A DNA stretch of 64,000 nucleotides, taken from NCBI RefSeq assembly GCF_003751945.1, contig NZ_RJKL01000001.1, positions 6,696,001 through 6,760,000 on the forward strand, in the 5' to 3' direction. Under the pieces are notes generated by a model, which made no database searches, was not told the origin of the DNA, and saw nothing but the letters and a program-made list of their open reading frames with translations. This DNA comes from Couchioplanes caeruleus (GTDB lineage: Bacteria; Actinomycetota; Actinomycetes; Mycobacteriales; Micromonosporaceae). A program made the translations under genes and the position numbers. Positions 7,944 through 17,237 of the stretch are shown one piece after another (the first letter of the stretch is position 1; each line of letters opens with the position of its first letter).

Positions 7944-10900
7944 ATGACACCAGCCCGCTGGGCGACCGCCTGCGCGCTATCCCTCGTGACCGCGGCCGCC
8001 GCGGTCCTGCCCGGGATCGCGCCGGCCGCCGCAGCTCCCGCCGACGACCCCTTGCGGGTCTACGTCGGCACCCTCGACGCCGCACAGCTCGAAAAGCTGC
8101 GCGCCGTCGGCATAGACCACGACGAGAGCGCGGTGACCGCCGCCGCGAACGGCAAGATCGCCGTCGAGACCATCCTCGGCGAGCGCCAGGCCGAACGGCT
8201 CGTCGCCGCCGGCGTGCCGCTGACCGCCAAGCGCACCACGGCCCGGATGCGCGCCGAGGCGAGCGCGGCGCCCACCGTCTTCCGGCCGTACGCCGCGCCG
8301 GGCGGCATCCGGGACGAACTGTCCACCACGGCAGCGCGTCACCCGCGACTCGCCAAGCTCGTGACCATCGGCAAGTCGGTCAAGGGCGTACCCATCCAGG
8401 CCGTGAAGGTGACCCGCGACGCGCGCGTGGTGCGCGACGGGCGCCGTCCGGCGGTGCTCTACCTGGGCGGCCAGCACGCCCGCGAGTGGATCACCCCGGA
8501 GATGAACCGCCGGCTGCTGCACCACGTCCTCGACTCCTACGGCACCGACGCCACCATCACCACGCTGCTGAACACCACCGAGCTGTGGTTCCTGCCGGTC
8601 GCCAACCCCGACGGTTACGACTTCACGTTCACCGAGGGCCACCGGCTGTGGCGCAAGAACCTGCGCGACAACAACGGCGACGGCCAGATCACGACCGGCG
8701 ACGGCGTCGACCTCAACCGCAACTTCGCGGAGAAGTGGGCCTACGACAACGAGGGGTCCTCACCGGACCCGGCCAGCGAGACCTTCCGCGGTCCCGCGCC
8801 CGGCTCGGAGCCCGAGACCAAGGCCCTGGACGGGCTCTTCGAGCGGGTCGGCTTCGAGTTCCTGATCAACTACCACTCCGCCGCCGAGCTGCTGCTCTAC
8901 GGCATCGGGTGGCAGGTCAACACGCCCAGTCCGGACGACACGATCGCGGTGGCGCTGGTCGGCGACGACGCCCACCCGGCGGTGCCCGGCTACGACCCCG
9001 ACATCTCCGCCGAGCTCTACACCACCAACGGCGACACCGACTACCACGCCCAGGCGCGCACCGGCACGATCGGCTTCACGCCGGAGATGAGCACCTGCCA
9101 GACGATCTCCGGGCTGGACCCGGACGACCGGTGGAACCCCGACGACTGCGAGAGCGGCTTCAACTTCCCGGACGACGAGAAGCTGATCCAGGACGAGTTC
9201 CTCAAGAACCTGCCGTTCGCGCTCTCCGTCGCCCAGTCCGCCAAGGACCCGGCCAACCCGGTGTCGGTGGTCGGCCGCAGCACGCCCGACCTGGCCGTCG
9301 ACGCGTTCAGTACCTCGTACGGCTCGGCGCAGGAGGTCGCGGTGACCGCCCGGCGCGGCCTGCGTGCCATCACCCTGCACTACTCGATCAACGGTGCCCG
9401 GGCACGGACCGCCCGCACCGCCGAGTTCGAGGGCGGCGAGCGCTACGGCGACGCCCTGGACCGCTACTTCGCCGAGGTCCGCGGCGCCGTGCCGAGCGCC
9501 CGTCCCGGCGACAAGGTCAAGGTGTGGTTCACCGCCCGCAAGGGCCGCGCCACGGTCACCTCGGCCGACTTCACGTACACCGTCGCCGACAAGATCGGCG
9601 GTGACGTGCTGGTGTTGGCCGCCGAGGACGTCACCGGCATCTCGCCCGCCGCCACCGACGGCGCGACCAGCGCCCGGTACGCCGACGAGCACGTCGCCTC
9701 GCTGAAGAAGGCCGGCTACCGCGCCGACGTCTACGACCTCGACACCCAGGGCCGGGCGGCGCCGCACCCGCTGGGCGTGCTGTCGCACTACAAGGCCGTC
9801 GTCTGGGAGACCGGCGACGACGTCATCCCGCGGGCTCCCGGCCAGCCGGCCGGCACGGTGGCCCGGTCGGCGCTGGAGACCGAGCTCGCCGTCCGCGACT
9901 ACCTCAACGAGGGCGGCAAGCTGCTGTTCGGCGGCAAGAACGCGGGCTTCGCCCAGAGCGCCGACGGCTCGTACCGCTACCTGCCCGAGGGGCCGGGGGA
10001 ATGCACCGACACGCAGAACCCGGCGTGTCTGCAGCTCTTCAACGACTTCCAGCAGTATTGGCTGGGGGCGTACTCATACGTCGACGAGGGCGGCACCGGC
10101 GCCGACGGCAACCCGCTCCCGCTGGTCGGCAACGCCGGCGCGTTCGACGGCTTCTCCGCCACGCCGGGCGCCGGGCACACCGCCGCGTTCCTGTCCACGT
10201 CCAGCTTCCTGGACCCGAAGAAGTTCCCGCAGTTCGCGTCCTCGGCCGCGCCGCTCGACTGGAAGCTGCCGGGGGCCGCGCCGTACGAGCCGTACGACGG
10301 TGACTGGTATCTGTGGAGCGGGCAGTCGGACAGCTCGTACAAGCGGCTCACCAAGACCGTCGACCTCACCGGCGCGCAGGCCGCACGGCTGAAGTTCCGT
10401 ACGTCGTTCGACGTCGAGACCGACTGGGACTTCATGTTCGTCGAGGCGCACGAGGTCGGCACCGACACGTGGACGACCCTGCCCGACGCGGGCGGTCTCA
10501 CCACCACCGGCACCGGCGAGAGCTGCAAGTCCGGTGTCGCGGACCTGCACCCGTTCCTCGCCCACTACCAGGGCGCGGAGTGCACGCCGACGGGCACGAC
10601 CGGCACGTGGAACGCCGCCACCGGCTCCAGCGGCGGGTGGAAGGAGTTCGACGCCGACCTGTCCGCGTACGCGGGCAAGAAGGTGGAGCTCTCGATCAGC
10701 TACATGTCCGACTGGGGCACCCAGGGCCTCGGCGTCTTCCTGGACGACGTCCGGGTCGAGACCGGTGGCACGGTGGCCGAGCGGACCTCGTTCGAGGGCG
10801 ACCTCGGCGGCTGGACGGTGGCCGGACCGCCGCCCGGCTCGGGCACCAACAGCACGGACTGGTCGCGCAGCCGGCTCGCCTTCGACTCCGGGGCGGCGGT

Positions 10901-11018
10901 GACCACCACCGACAGCGTCTACCTCGGCTTCGGCCTGGAGACACTGGCGCCGGCGGACCGCGACGAGCTGGTCCGGCGGGCGATGAAGCACCTGAAGGTT
11001 CCCTCCTTCCGGGGCTAA
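7944..11018 (+). CDS. secreted M14 zinc carboxypeptidase with immune-inhibitor-A-like C-terminus
   Basis: 1024 aa. The ATG has GGAGG 8 bases upstream. A signal peptide of about 30 residues ends PAAAAP. The M14 catalytic domain (about 115-420) has the zinc motif HAREWITPE (His178, Glu181), the arginine-region motif LNRNF, the third zinc ligand His311 in NYHSAAE and the catalytic Glu381 in FTPEMS. After an intermediate domain, residues 760-1000 resemble the MAM-like domain of immune inhibitor A proteases (DGDWYLWSGQSD, DFMFVEAHEVG, FLDDVRVE). The length is two to three times that of a simple carboxypeptidase. It should release C-terminal amino acids from extracellular peptides. Confidence 0.9.
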   Translation: MTPARWATACALSLVTAAAAVLPGIAPAAAAPADDPLRVYVGTLDAAQLEKLRAVGIDHDESAVTAAANGKIAVETILGERQAERLVAAGVPLTAKRTTARMRAEASAAPTVFRPYAAPGGIRDELSTTAARHPRLAKLVTIGKSVKGVPIQAVKVTRDARVVRDGRRPAVLYLGGQHAREWITPEMNRRLLHHVLDSYGTDATITTLLNTTELWFLPVANPDGYDFTFTEGHRLWRKNLRDNNGDGQITTGDGVDLNRNFAEKWAYDNEGSSPDPASETFRGPAPGSEPETKALDGLFERVGFEFLINYHSAAELLLYGIGWQVNTPSPDDTIAVALVGDDAHPAVPGYDPDISAELYTTNGDTDYHAQARTGTIGFTPEMSTCQTISGLDPDDRWNPDDCESGFNFPDDEKLIQDEFLKNLPFALSVAQSAKDPANPVSVVGRSTPDLAVDAFSTSYGSAQEVAVTARRGLRAITLHYSINGARARTARTAEFEGGERYGDALDRYFAEVRGAVPSARPGDKVKVWFTARKGRATVTSADFTYTVADKIGGDVLVLAAEDVTGISPAATDGATSARYADEHVASLKKAGYRADVYDLDTQGRAAPHPLGVLSHYKAVVWETGDDVIPRAPGQPAGTVARSALETELAVRDYLNEGGKLLFGGKNAGFAQSADGSYRYLPEGPGECTDTQNPACLQLFNDFQQYWLGAYSYVDEGGTGADGNPLPLVGNAGAFDGFSATPGAGHTAAFLSTSSFLDPKKFPQFASSAAPLDWKLPGAAPYEPYDGDWYLWSGQSDSSYKRLTKTVDLTGAQAARLKFRTSFDVETDWDFMFVEAHEVGTDTWTTLPDAGGLTTTGTGESCKSGVADLHPFLAHYQGAECTPTGTTGTWNAATGSSGGWKEFDADLSAYAGKKVELSISYMSDWGTQGLGVFLDDVRVETGGTVAERTSFEGDLGGWTVAGPPPGSGTNSTDWSRSRLAFDSGAAVTTTDSVYLGFGLETLAPADRDELVRRAMKHLKVPSFRG

Positions 11019-11104
11019 AGTCCCCAATCGGTAGATCGCGCCGCGCGCTTCGTCTAGACATGAGGCGCGCGGCGCGCTGCCGTGCAGGGCGGAGAGACAT
11101 CGCG

Positions 11105-12613
11105 GTGCGATCAACCACCCGGCCGGTCCTGGCCGCGTTCCTGGCTGTCCTCACCGCGGTGGCGAGCGTGGCAGGCCCCGCACAAGCCGCCCGCGACCGC
11201 GCGCTGACCTGGAAACCCTGCATTGAGGACAAGACCGCGCAGTGCGCGAGCCTGCGGGTGCCGGTCGACCGCGCGGCACCCTACGGCCCGTCGCTGACCG
11301 TCGCCCTCGCCCGCCGCCCGGCCACGGACCCGAAACACCGGATCGGGACGCTGGTGGTCAACCCCGGCGGGCCCGGCGGCTCCGGCGTCGACTTCGCCCT
11401 GGACAGCCCCTGGTTCTTCAGCGACCAGATCCGCCGCCGCTTCGACATCGTGGGCTTCGACCCGCGCGGCGTCGCCCGCAGCAATCCGGTCAAGTGCTCG
11501 GCGGCGCTGCTGGCCGCCGGACCACCCGTGCATCTGGACAGCGCCCGGCGCTACTCCGAGACAATCGCCTACAACCGCAGGCTCGCCGCCGACTGCGCCC
11601 GCCGCACCGGCTCCGTCTTCGGGTACGCCGACACGCTGAGCGTGGTGGACGACATGGACGCCGTCCGGGCCGCCCTGGGCGTGGAGACGATCAGCTACTA
11701 CGGCGCCTCGTACGGCACCCTGCTCGGCGCGCAGTACGCCGAGCGCTACCCGCGGCGCGTCCGGGCCCTGGTCCTGGACAGCGTCATGGACCACAGCGGC
11801 GACACGGGCGCCTTCCTCGACGCCGAGACCCGGGCGGCGCAGGACTCCTTCGACGAGTTCGTCGCCTGGTGCGCGCGCAGCACCGCATGCGCGATGCACG
11901 GCCGCGACGTCCGGGCCGCCTGGGCCGCCCTGATGGACCGGGCCCGCCGGGGCGCCCTGCGCGACCCGTTCGACCCGTCGTACCGGATGAGCCTGCACGA
12001 CCTGCTCGGCGTGGCGTTCGGCTCGTTCTACGACCCGCAGTGGCACTCGCTCGCCCGCTACCTCAAGGAGGCGTCGGGACCGGCGGGGCGCCGCGCCCGC
12101 GAACCCTTCACCGATGTGGAGTACAGCTTCCCGGCGGTCTTCTGCGACGACTGGGCGATGCCGGTGCGGGGCTGGGACGACCTGCGCCGGCGGCTCGCCA
12201 CGCTGGCCCGAGGCAACCCGGAGATGCCGGTGTCACCGCTGGCCATGACCTCGGTGGCGGGCTGCCTGGGCTGGCCGCTGCCCCCGGACAACCCGCAGCG
12301 GACGCTGGCGACGGCCCGCACCGGACCGGTCCTGCTGATCAACGCCCGGCACGACCCGGCGACGCCGCACGTCTGGGCCGCCGAGGTGGCGCGCCAGCTC
12401 GGCCCGAAGGCTTCGCTGGTCACGTACGAGGGGTGGGGCCACACCGTGTACGGGCGTTCCGGCTGCGTGACGGGCCTGGTCGACCGGTACCTGCTGACGG
12501 TACGGCCACCCGCCGCCGGCAGCTCCTGCCCGGGTGTCGAGCCCAAGCCGTCCGGAGTGGGCAAACGCCCGTCGCGCGTGTCCCGGGTTGTGCCGGCCCG
12601 CCCCGGCCGGTAG
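11105..12613 (+). CDS. secreted alpha/beta hydrolase, tripeptidyl aminopeptidase (TAP/SlpD) type
   Basis: 502 aa from a GTG with GGAGAG about 8 bases upstream. A signal peptide ends around AQA (residue 28). The hydrolase core carries the oxyanion motif NPGGPGGSG (86-94), nucleophile Ser202 in GASYGT, Asp in NARHDPATP and His in GWGHTVYG. The C-terminal part has the TAP-like domain with paired cysteines (CVTGLV, SSCPG). Streptomyces homologues remove tripeptides from secreted proteins or mycelial peptides. Together with the carboxypeptidase before it and the gamma-glutamyltransferase after it, it forms an extracellular peptide-processing trio. Confidence 0.88.
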   Translation: MRSTTRPVLAAFLAVLTAVASVAGPAQAARDRALTWKPCIEDKTAQCASLRVPVDRAAPYGPSLTVALARRPATDPKHRIGTLVVNPGGPGGSGVDFALDSPWFFSDQIRRRFDIVGFDPRGVARSNPVKCSAALLAAGPPVHLDSARRYSETIAYNRRLAADCARRTGSVFGYADTLSVVDDMDAVRAALGVETISYYGASYGTLLGAQYAERYPRRVRALVLDSVMDHSGDTGAFLDAETRAAQDSFDEFVAWCARSTACAMHGRDVRAAWAALMDRARRGALRDPFDPSYRMSLHDLLGVAFGSFYDPQWHSLARYLKEASGPAGRRAREPFTDVEYSFPAVFCDDWAMPVRGWDDLRRRLATLARGNPEMPVSPLAMTSVAGCLGWPLPPDNPQRTLATARTGPVLLINARHDPATPHVWAAEVARQLGPKASLVTYEGWGHTVYGRSGCVTGLVDRYLLTVRPPAAGSSCPGVEPKPSGVGKRPSRVSRVVPARPGR

Positions 12614-12657
12614 GCAGAGAAGGCTCGTCCACACTCACCTTTTCCGCCGGAGGCACG

Positions 12658-14451
12658 ATGCGGTTCACTCTCGCGCTCGCCACCACCGCCACCCTCGTCC
12701 TGTCCAGCGTCACCGTCGCGCCCACCGGCGCGACGGCCCGCAGCCGCGACCCGGGACCCACCGCGACCGGCTTCGGCGGAGCCGTCTCCACGGTCGACGC
12801 CACCGCCACCGCCGTCGGCCTGGACGTGCTGCGCCGCGGCGGCAACGCCGTCGACGCCGCGATCGCCGCGGCCGCCACCCTCGGCGTCACCGAGCCCTTC
12901 TCCGCGGGCATCGGCGGCGGCGGATTCTTCGTCCACTACGACGGGAAGACCGGCAAGGTCAGCACCATCGACGGGCGCGAGTCCGGGCCGGCGACCATGA
13001 CCGAGGGCACCTTCATCGACCCGGCGGACGGGCTGCCGTACGACTTCGCGGAGGCCCGCGTCAGCGGCCTCTCGGTCGGCACCCCCGGCACCCTTGCCAC
13101 CTGGGAGGCGGCGGCACAGCAGTGGGGCACCCGCCCGCTGGGCAGCCTGCTGCGCCCGGCCGCCGACGTCGCCGACCGCGGATTCCCGGTCGACGCCACG
13201 TTCCGCCAGCAGGTCGCCGACAACGCCGCCGCGTTCGGGCAGTTCGACTCCACCCGCGAGCTCTTCCTGCCCGGCGGAGCGCCGCCCGCGGTCGGCAGCA
13301 CGCTGCGCAACCCCGACCTCGCCGACACCTACCGGCTCATCGCGAAGCGCGGCACGGGCATGTTCTACCGCGGACCGATCGCCGCCGACATCGTCGAGAC
13401 GGTCCAGCACCCGCCGGTCGCGGACGACCCGACCGGCACCTGGGCGTACCCGATCCGCCCCGGCGACCTCCAGCTCTCGGACCTGGCCGGATACCGGGTG
13501 CGGCACCCCGAGCCGACCCGCTCCGCATATCGCGGCCTCACCGTCTACGGCATGTCGACCCCGTCCAGCGGCGGCACGGCCGTGGGAGAGGCCCTGAACA
13601 TCCTGGAGAAGACCGACCTGTCGAAGGCCACACCCATCGAGGCGCTGCATCGGTACGTCGAATCCACCGCGCTCTCGTTCGCCGACCGTAACCGTTACGT
13701 GGGGGCGTACACCCCGCAGCCGGTCCTCGACCAGCTCATCAGCGACGAGTGGGCGAGCCGGCGGGCCTGCCACATCGACCCGGCCCGGGCCATGACCAAG
13801 CCGGTGCCCCCGGGCGACCTCACCGCGACCGGCTGCACCCCGGCGACGGTGGGCGGCCCGGTCGAGCAGGGCCAGAGCACCACCAACCTGACGGTCGCCG
13901 ACCGCTGGGGCAACGTCGTCGAGTACACCCTGACGATCGAACAGACCGGCGGCAACGCGATGGTCGTCCCCGGTCGCGGCTTCCTGCTCAACAACGAGCT
14001 CACGGACTTCAACTTCACGGCTACCCAGGGCAGCGCCCCCGACCCCAACCTGCCCGGCCCGAACAAGCGCCCCCGCAGCTCGATGTCCCCGACCATCGTC
14101 CTCAAGAACGGCAAGCCCTTCCTGGCCGTGGGTACCCCCGGCGGCGCGACCATCATCACCACCGTGCTCCAGATCCTGGTCAACCGCATCGACCTCGGCA
14201 TGACGCTGCCGGAAGCGATGGCGGCACCCCGGGCCTCCCAGCGCAACACCGCCGGCATCCAGTCCGAACCGGCCTTCCACGAGCGCTACGGTCCCGGCCT
14301 GGAAGCGCTCGGCCACACCTTCGCCCCCGACGTCGCGGAACTCGGCGCCGCCACGGCGATCGAATTCGCCCGCCACGGCGGCATGATCGCCTCCGCCGAA
14401 CCCGCCCGCCGAGGCGGCGGCACGGCCGCCGTCGTCCATCCCCGCTACTGA
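12658..14451 (+). CDS. ggt: gamma-glutamyltransferase
   Basis: 597 aa, starting with a signal peptide; GGAGG lies 5 bases before the ATG. The protein is an Ntn hydrolase that self-cleaves. The new N-terminal catalytic Thr should be Thr408 in QGQSTTNLTVADRWGN, by analogy with Thr391 of E. coli (TTHYSVVD). GGNAVDAAIAAAATLGVTEPF and GIGGGGF are conserved large-subunit motifs, and PGGATIITTVLQ is a conserved small-subunit motif. It transfers or hydrolyses the gamma-glutamyl group of glutathione-like peptides or gamma-glutamyl compounds outside the cell. In an organism that uses mycothiol rather than glutathione, its natural donor is uncertain. Confidence 0.93.
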   Translation: MRFTLALATTATLVLSSVTVAPTGATARSRDPGPTATGFGGAVSTVDATATAVGLDVLRRGGNAVDAAIAAAATLGVTEPFSAGIGGGGFFVHYDGKTGKVSTIDGRESGPATMTEGTFIDPADGLPYDFAEARVSGLSVGTPGTLATWEAAAQQWGTRPLGSLLRPAADVADRGFPVDATFRQQVADNAAAFGQFDSTRELFLPGGAPPAVGSTLRNPDLADTYRLIAKRGTGMFYRGPIAADIVETVQHPPVADDPTGTWAYPIRPGDLQLSDLAGYRVRHPEPTRSAYRGLTVYGMSTPSSGGTAVGEALNILEKTDLSKATPIEALHRYVESTALSFADRNRYVGAYTPQPVLDQLISDEWASRRACHIDPARAMTKPVPPGDLTATGCTPATVGGPVEQGQSTTNLTVADRWGNVVEYTLTIEQTGGNAMVVPGRGFLLNNELTDFNFTATQGSAPDPNLPGPNKRPRSSMSPTIVLKNGKPFLAVGTPGGATIITTVLQILVNRIDLGMTLPEAMAAPRASQRNTAGIQSEPAFHERYGPGLEALGHTFAPDVAELGAATAIEFARHGGMIASAEPARRGGGTAAVVHPRY

Positions 14452-14454
14452 CTC

Positions 14455-14488
14455 GGAGGGGGGGCGGACCGACGGGTCCGCCCCCTCC
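14455..14488. terminator. bidirectional hairpin terminator
   Basis: GGAGGGGG(GG)CGGACC pairs with GGTCCGCCCCCTCC over 14 bp with a 2-base bulge and a 4-base loop. It sits in the 41-bp gap between the convergent ggt and HTH genes and can serve both. Confidence 0.75.
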
Positions 14489-14492
14489 TCGC

Positions 14493-15248
14493 TCATTCGC
14501 CTTCGGGTGGCCGGTTGTAGGAGTCCAACGTGGTCCGGCGCGTGGACGCGTCCTGGAACGTCAGCTCCCACGGCCCGGTGTTCACATCCATCTCCTTGCC
14601 GAACCCCACCCACTTGCCGCGGACCCGCCGCCCGGTCGGCTCGGCCAGCATCTGGATCGCACCGTGATACCGGGCGCCCCGGTAGTAGCCGCTCTGCTCG
14701 GTCTGCTCGACCCACGTCCCGGTGAGCACGGATCCGTCCGCGGTCAGGTCCATGGTGAGCGCCGAGTCCGCCGACCCGGGCAGCGACCGTACCGTCAACC
14801 GGTCGCCGTGCTGCAGGATGACCACGTAGTGCCGCCCGACGAACATGCCGTCCCGGCCGCTGGAGAAGTACTCGTAGCGGCTCAGCCAAACCCCGGAGTA
14901 GTTCGCCGCCCCGCCGGCCGCCAGCGCCGGCCCCGGCCGCGCCACCACGGCGGCGGCCGATCCCACGTCGTGGCCGCCGTGAGCGTCGCGGGAGACGCGG
15001 GCCTGCGGAACCGGCTGCGCGAACCCGAGAGAGGCGAGGGGCAGCCCCGTCACCAGCTCCAGGGCACGGGCGTGCAACGGCCGCGGCGACGCGATGTCGC
15101 CTGACTCCCACCGCTGCACGAGACGCTTGCTCGCGTCGTTGGGTTCGCCCGCCCGCGCTCCCGCCGCCCGGACGGCACGGGCGAAGTCGTCCTGACTCAT
15201 CAGCAGGCCCATCCGGACGGCCCGCAATGTTGCATTCGCGGTTCCCAT
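14493..15248 (-). CDS. XRE-type helix-turn-helix protein with unknown C-terminal domain
   Basis: 251 aa. Residues 8-75 form a Cro/CI-type HTH (GLLMSQDDFARAVRAAGARAG, then RLVQRWESGDI), as in Streptomyces/Actinoplanes DNA-binding proteins that probe their own start region. A short Ala/Gly linker follows. From about 115 to the end is a beta-rich domain (YSGVWLSRYEYFSSGR, YVVILQHGDRLTVRSL, LTGTWVEQTEQSGYYRGARYHGAIQML) that looks like a lipocalin or calycin-type barrel, but I cannot name the family. It is probably a one-component sensor. It is divergent from the small gene pair at 15356. Confidence 0.75.
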   Translation of the reverse strand: MGTANATLRAVRMGLLMSQDDFARAVRAAGARAGEPNDASKRLVQRWESGDIASPRPLHARALELVTGLPLASLGFAQPVPQARVSRDAHGGHDVGSAAAVVARPGPALAAGGAANYSGVWLSRYEYFSSGRDGMFVGRHYVVILQHGDRLTVRSLPGSADSALTMDLTADGSVLTGTWVEQTEQSGYYRGARYHGAIQMLAEPTGRRVRGKWVGFGKEMDVNTGPWELTFQDASTRRTTLDSYNRPPEGE

Positions 15249-15355
15249 CGGCCCAAGATACCGGTGAATGCCGCCGAAATGACGCCCAATATGTCGCTGG
15301 AAAGGCGCCGCCTCCGTCGTCGCGCCATCCGTGATCGATCGACGACGCTGGGTAG

Positions 15356-15604
15356 ATGATTCGGCCCTTCACCGAGACCCGTGCCGACGCCATCGTGACC
15401 TTCCGGGACGCGGATGAGCCGCGCCCGTTGTGCGGACGCCTCGTGGCGGCCGCCCATCGGCACCGCGACGGATGGTCGCTGTCCATCCCGGCCGTCGAGC
15501 TACGCACCGGGCACGCGACGGTCGACGACGTCGTGGCGGCCGTCGCCCGCACCACCGGAATTCGGCATGTGTTGATGGTCTGGACCGAGGCGGGTGCGGT
15601 GTGA
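15356..15604 (+). CDS. hypothetical small protein
   Basis: 82 aa, no recognised family. It looks like a compact alpha/beta protein (ADAIVTFRDADE, WSLSIPAVEL, TVDDVVAAVARTTGIRHVLMVW). No signal peptide or membrane segment. Its stop codon overlaps the start of the next tiny gene in GTGA, so the two are probably translated together. No clear Shine-Dalgarno precedes the ATG. Confidence 0.6.
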   Translation: MIRPFTETRADAIVTFRDADEPRPLCGRLVAAAHRHRDGWSLSIPAVELRTGHATVDDVVAAVARTTGIRHVLMVWTEAGAV

Positions 15605-15759
15605 TCAGCCATCGATGGTGGCGTCGTCTGCCGTGGGTCCGGCGCCGCGTTCGGCGGGCCGTCCTGGAAGCGGCACGGGCCTGGCAGGCGGAGGAAAGGG
15701 AGGCAGCCCGGCGCCGGATCATCGCTGCCGCCCGGCAGAGCACCGACCCGCACGCCTGA
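15601..15759 (+). CDS. very small basic protein, coupled to the preceding gene
   Basis: 52 aa from a GTG that overlaps the preceding stop (GTGA). It is strongly basic and helical (RRLPWVRRRVRRAVLEA, then EEREAARRRIIAAAR), so it could bind nucleic acid or the partner encoded just upstream. No family recognised. The overlap and clean composition make it more than a chance frame, but there is no direct proof of expression. Confidence 0.5.
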   Translation: MISHRWWRRLPWVRRRVRRAVLEAARAWQAEEREAARRRIIAAARQSTDPHA

Positions 15760-15881
15760 TCCACGGAGCGCACACCTCTGTCGTCAGGGCGATCGTCAGT
15801 GAGCCCGCCGTCACGATCACCGCTGCCCACAACCCGCCTCGTCGCGGAAGCCGGCAGGCAGTCGCCTGTCACGATGGTCCC

Positions 15882-16214
15882 GTGGACGAGATGATCACAC
15901 CCATTCTGCACACCGGCGACGCTGAAGCCGCCGTGGCCTGGTATGCCCGGCTGGGTTTCGCCAAGCAGTGGGAACACCGTTTCGAAACCGGATTTCCGCT
16001 CTTCGTGTGCATCTCGCGAGGCCGGATGCAGATCTTCCTGTCCGAGCATCGCGACGACGCCCGTCCCGGCACGTTGCTCTACCTCAACGTCGATGACCTC
16101 GACGCGGTAGCGGCCGAGTTCGACGTCGCCGTCGAACAAGCCCCGTGGGGGCCCGAGATCCAGGTGACCGACCCGGACGGGAACAGGCTGCGACTCGGTA
16201 GCACTCACCGCTGA
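15882..16214 (+). CDS. VOC-superfamily (glyoxalase/bleomycin resistance-like) protein
   Basis: 110 aa from the GTG at 15882; an ATG three codons later is an alternative and neither has a strong Shine-Dalgarno. The paired beta-alpha-beta-beta-beta fold shows in ITPILHTGDAEAAVAWYARLGF, RMQIFLSEH, LYLNVDDLDAVAAEF and IQVTDPDGNRLRLG. The last motif has Arg rather than Glu where metal-dependent glyoxalases keep a ligand, and the short length matches bleomycin-binding homologues. It therefore probably binds a small molecule rather than catalysing a metal-dependent reaction. Ligand unknown. Confidence 0.82.
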   Translation: MDEMITPILHTGDAEAAVAWYARLGFAKQWEHRFETGFPLFVCISRGRMQIFLSEHRDDARPGTLLYLNVDDLDAVAAEFDVAVEQAPWGPEIQVTDPDGNRLRLGSTHR

Positions 16215-16373
16215 GCGGCATCCGCCGCCCGACCACGAACCCGAGTCCGCTACGACGTTGCGCTGTCGGGTTCCTCGCCGGCGTAGAAGCACTCGACGGC
16301 GGAGAGGACGTCGGCCACACCGCGTTCGGCCCTGTCGCCGCATGCCGGCTGACGGAGTTGCCGCTGCCGTTGC

Positions 16374-17237
16374 TCAAGCGGACGGTGCGGCCGCTGCGGC
16401 CACGGCTGCGGCGAACTCCCGAGGGCGTTCCAGCGGTAGGAAGTGCCCGCTGTCGACGTGCTGCAACCGCACGTCGGCGAAGAACTGGTCGAGCCGGTCG
16501 GACCAGGCGGACGGGAACAACGGGTCGTGGTCGGGCCACAGCACCGTGGTCGGCACGGCGATCCGCTCCGCCGGCTGCGGTGCCCGCTCGGCCACTACCC
16601 GGGCGAGCCCGCCGGCACCCACGCGGTACCAGCCGATGGACGCGGTGAACGCGCCTGGCTCGGCGTACACCGAGACGAGGTGGTCGAGGTGGTCGTCGGT
16701 GAGCGTGAATCCGGGGCCGGACCAGTGCATCCAGAAGTGGCGCAGGTATCGGCGCACGGCGTCCGGGCTGCCGTCGATGAGTTCGTCAGCGATCGGGAGC
16801 TGGTGGAAGGGCAGGTACCAGAACTCCTGCTGCGCCGCCGGTGCCAGGATCCGCTCGCCGATGCCCGGCAGCGGCGGCGTGAGGACCAACGCCCGGACCA
16901 GATCCGGCCGTTGCCGGGCGACGGCCTGCGCGACTCTGCTGCCGATGTCGTGGCCCCCGAGAACCGGCCGGTCCAGCCCGAGCTCTTCGATCAGCGCGAT
17001 GACACTGCGAGCCTGGGCCTCGGCGCTGTACCCGCTGCTCGGCTCGACCGGGTGCTTGTCGGACGCGCCGAAACCGCGAAGGTCCGGCACCACGACGTCC
17101 ACCGTCGGGAGCAGCGGGACGACATCGCGGTACTCGCTCCGGTCGCTCGGCCAGCCGTGCAGCAACACCGCGGCGGGACCCGTTCCTGTCCGCTCGTACG
17201 CTAGCCGGAACCCGTCAACGGCGATCGTCCGATACAT
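16374..17237 (-). CDS. alpha/beta hydrolase (epoxide hydrolase/haloalkane dehalogenase-like)
   Basis: 287 aa. Motifs in order: HGWPSDRSEY (oxyanion hole), VPDLRGFGASDKH, nucleophile Asp in LGGHDIGSRVAQ (Asp rather than Ser, as in epoxide hydrolases and dehalogenases), Asp in VLWPDHDPLFP and His in VDSGHFLPLERP. A cap domain lies between. The start at 17237 (MYRTIAVDGF) begins right at the conserved first strand; in-frame ATGs further upstream are possible. Cytoplasmic, with no signal peptide. Substrate unknown. This class also contains OleB-type beta-lactone decarboxylases, but nothing here ties it to the distant ole-like operon. Confidence 0.85.
   Translation of the reverse strand: MYRTIAVDGFRLAYERTGTGPAAVLLHGWPSDRSEYRDVVPLLPTVDVVVPDLRGFGASDKHPVEPSSGYSAEAQARSVIALIEELGLDRPVLGGHDIGSRVAQAVARQRPDLVRALVLTPPLPGIGERILAPAAQQEFWYLPFHQLPIADELIDGSPDAVRRYLRHFWMHWSGPGFTLTDDHLDHLVSVYAEPGAFTASIGWYRVGAGGLARVVAERAPQPAERIAVPTTVLWPDHDPLFPSAWSDRLDQFFADVRLQHVDSGHFLPLERPREFAAAVAAAAAPSA

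Noticed and set aside
12058..15753. A minus-strand open frame of about 1230 codons opposite ggt and the aminopeptidase
   Set aside because: ggt and the hydrolase on the plus strand have complete catalytic motifs. Only the last part of this strand, the HTH gene, is real and is in its own frame.
16374..17237. The missing OleB of the ole-like operon
   Set aside because: It has the right fold class (Asp nucleophile) but lies 18 kb away in a different transcription unit. Common epoxide hydrolase-like proteins look the same at this level.
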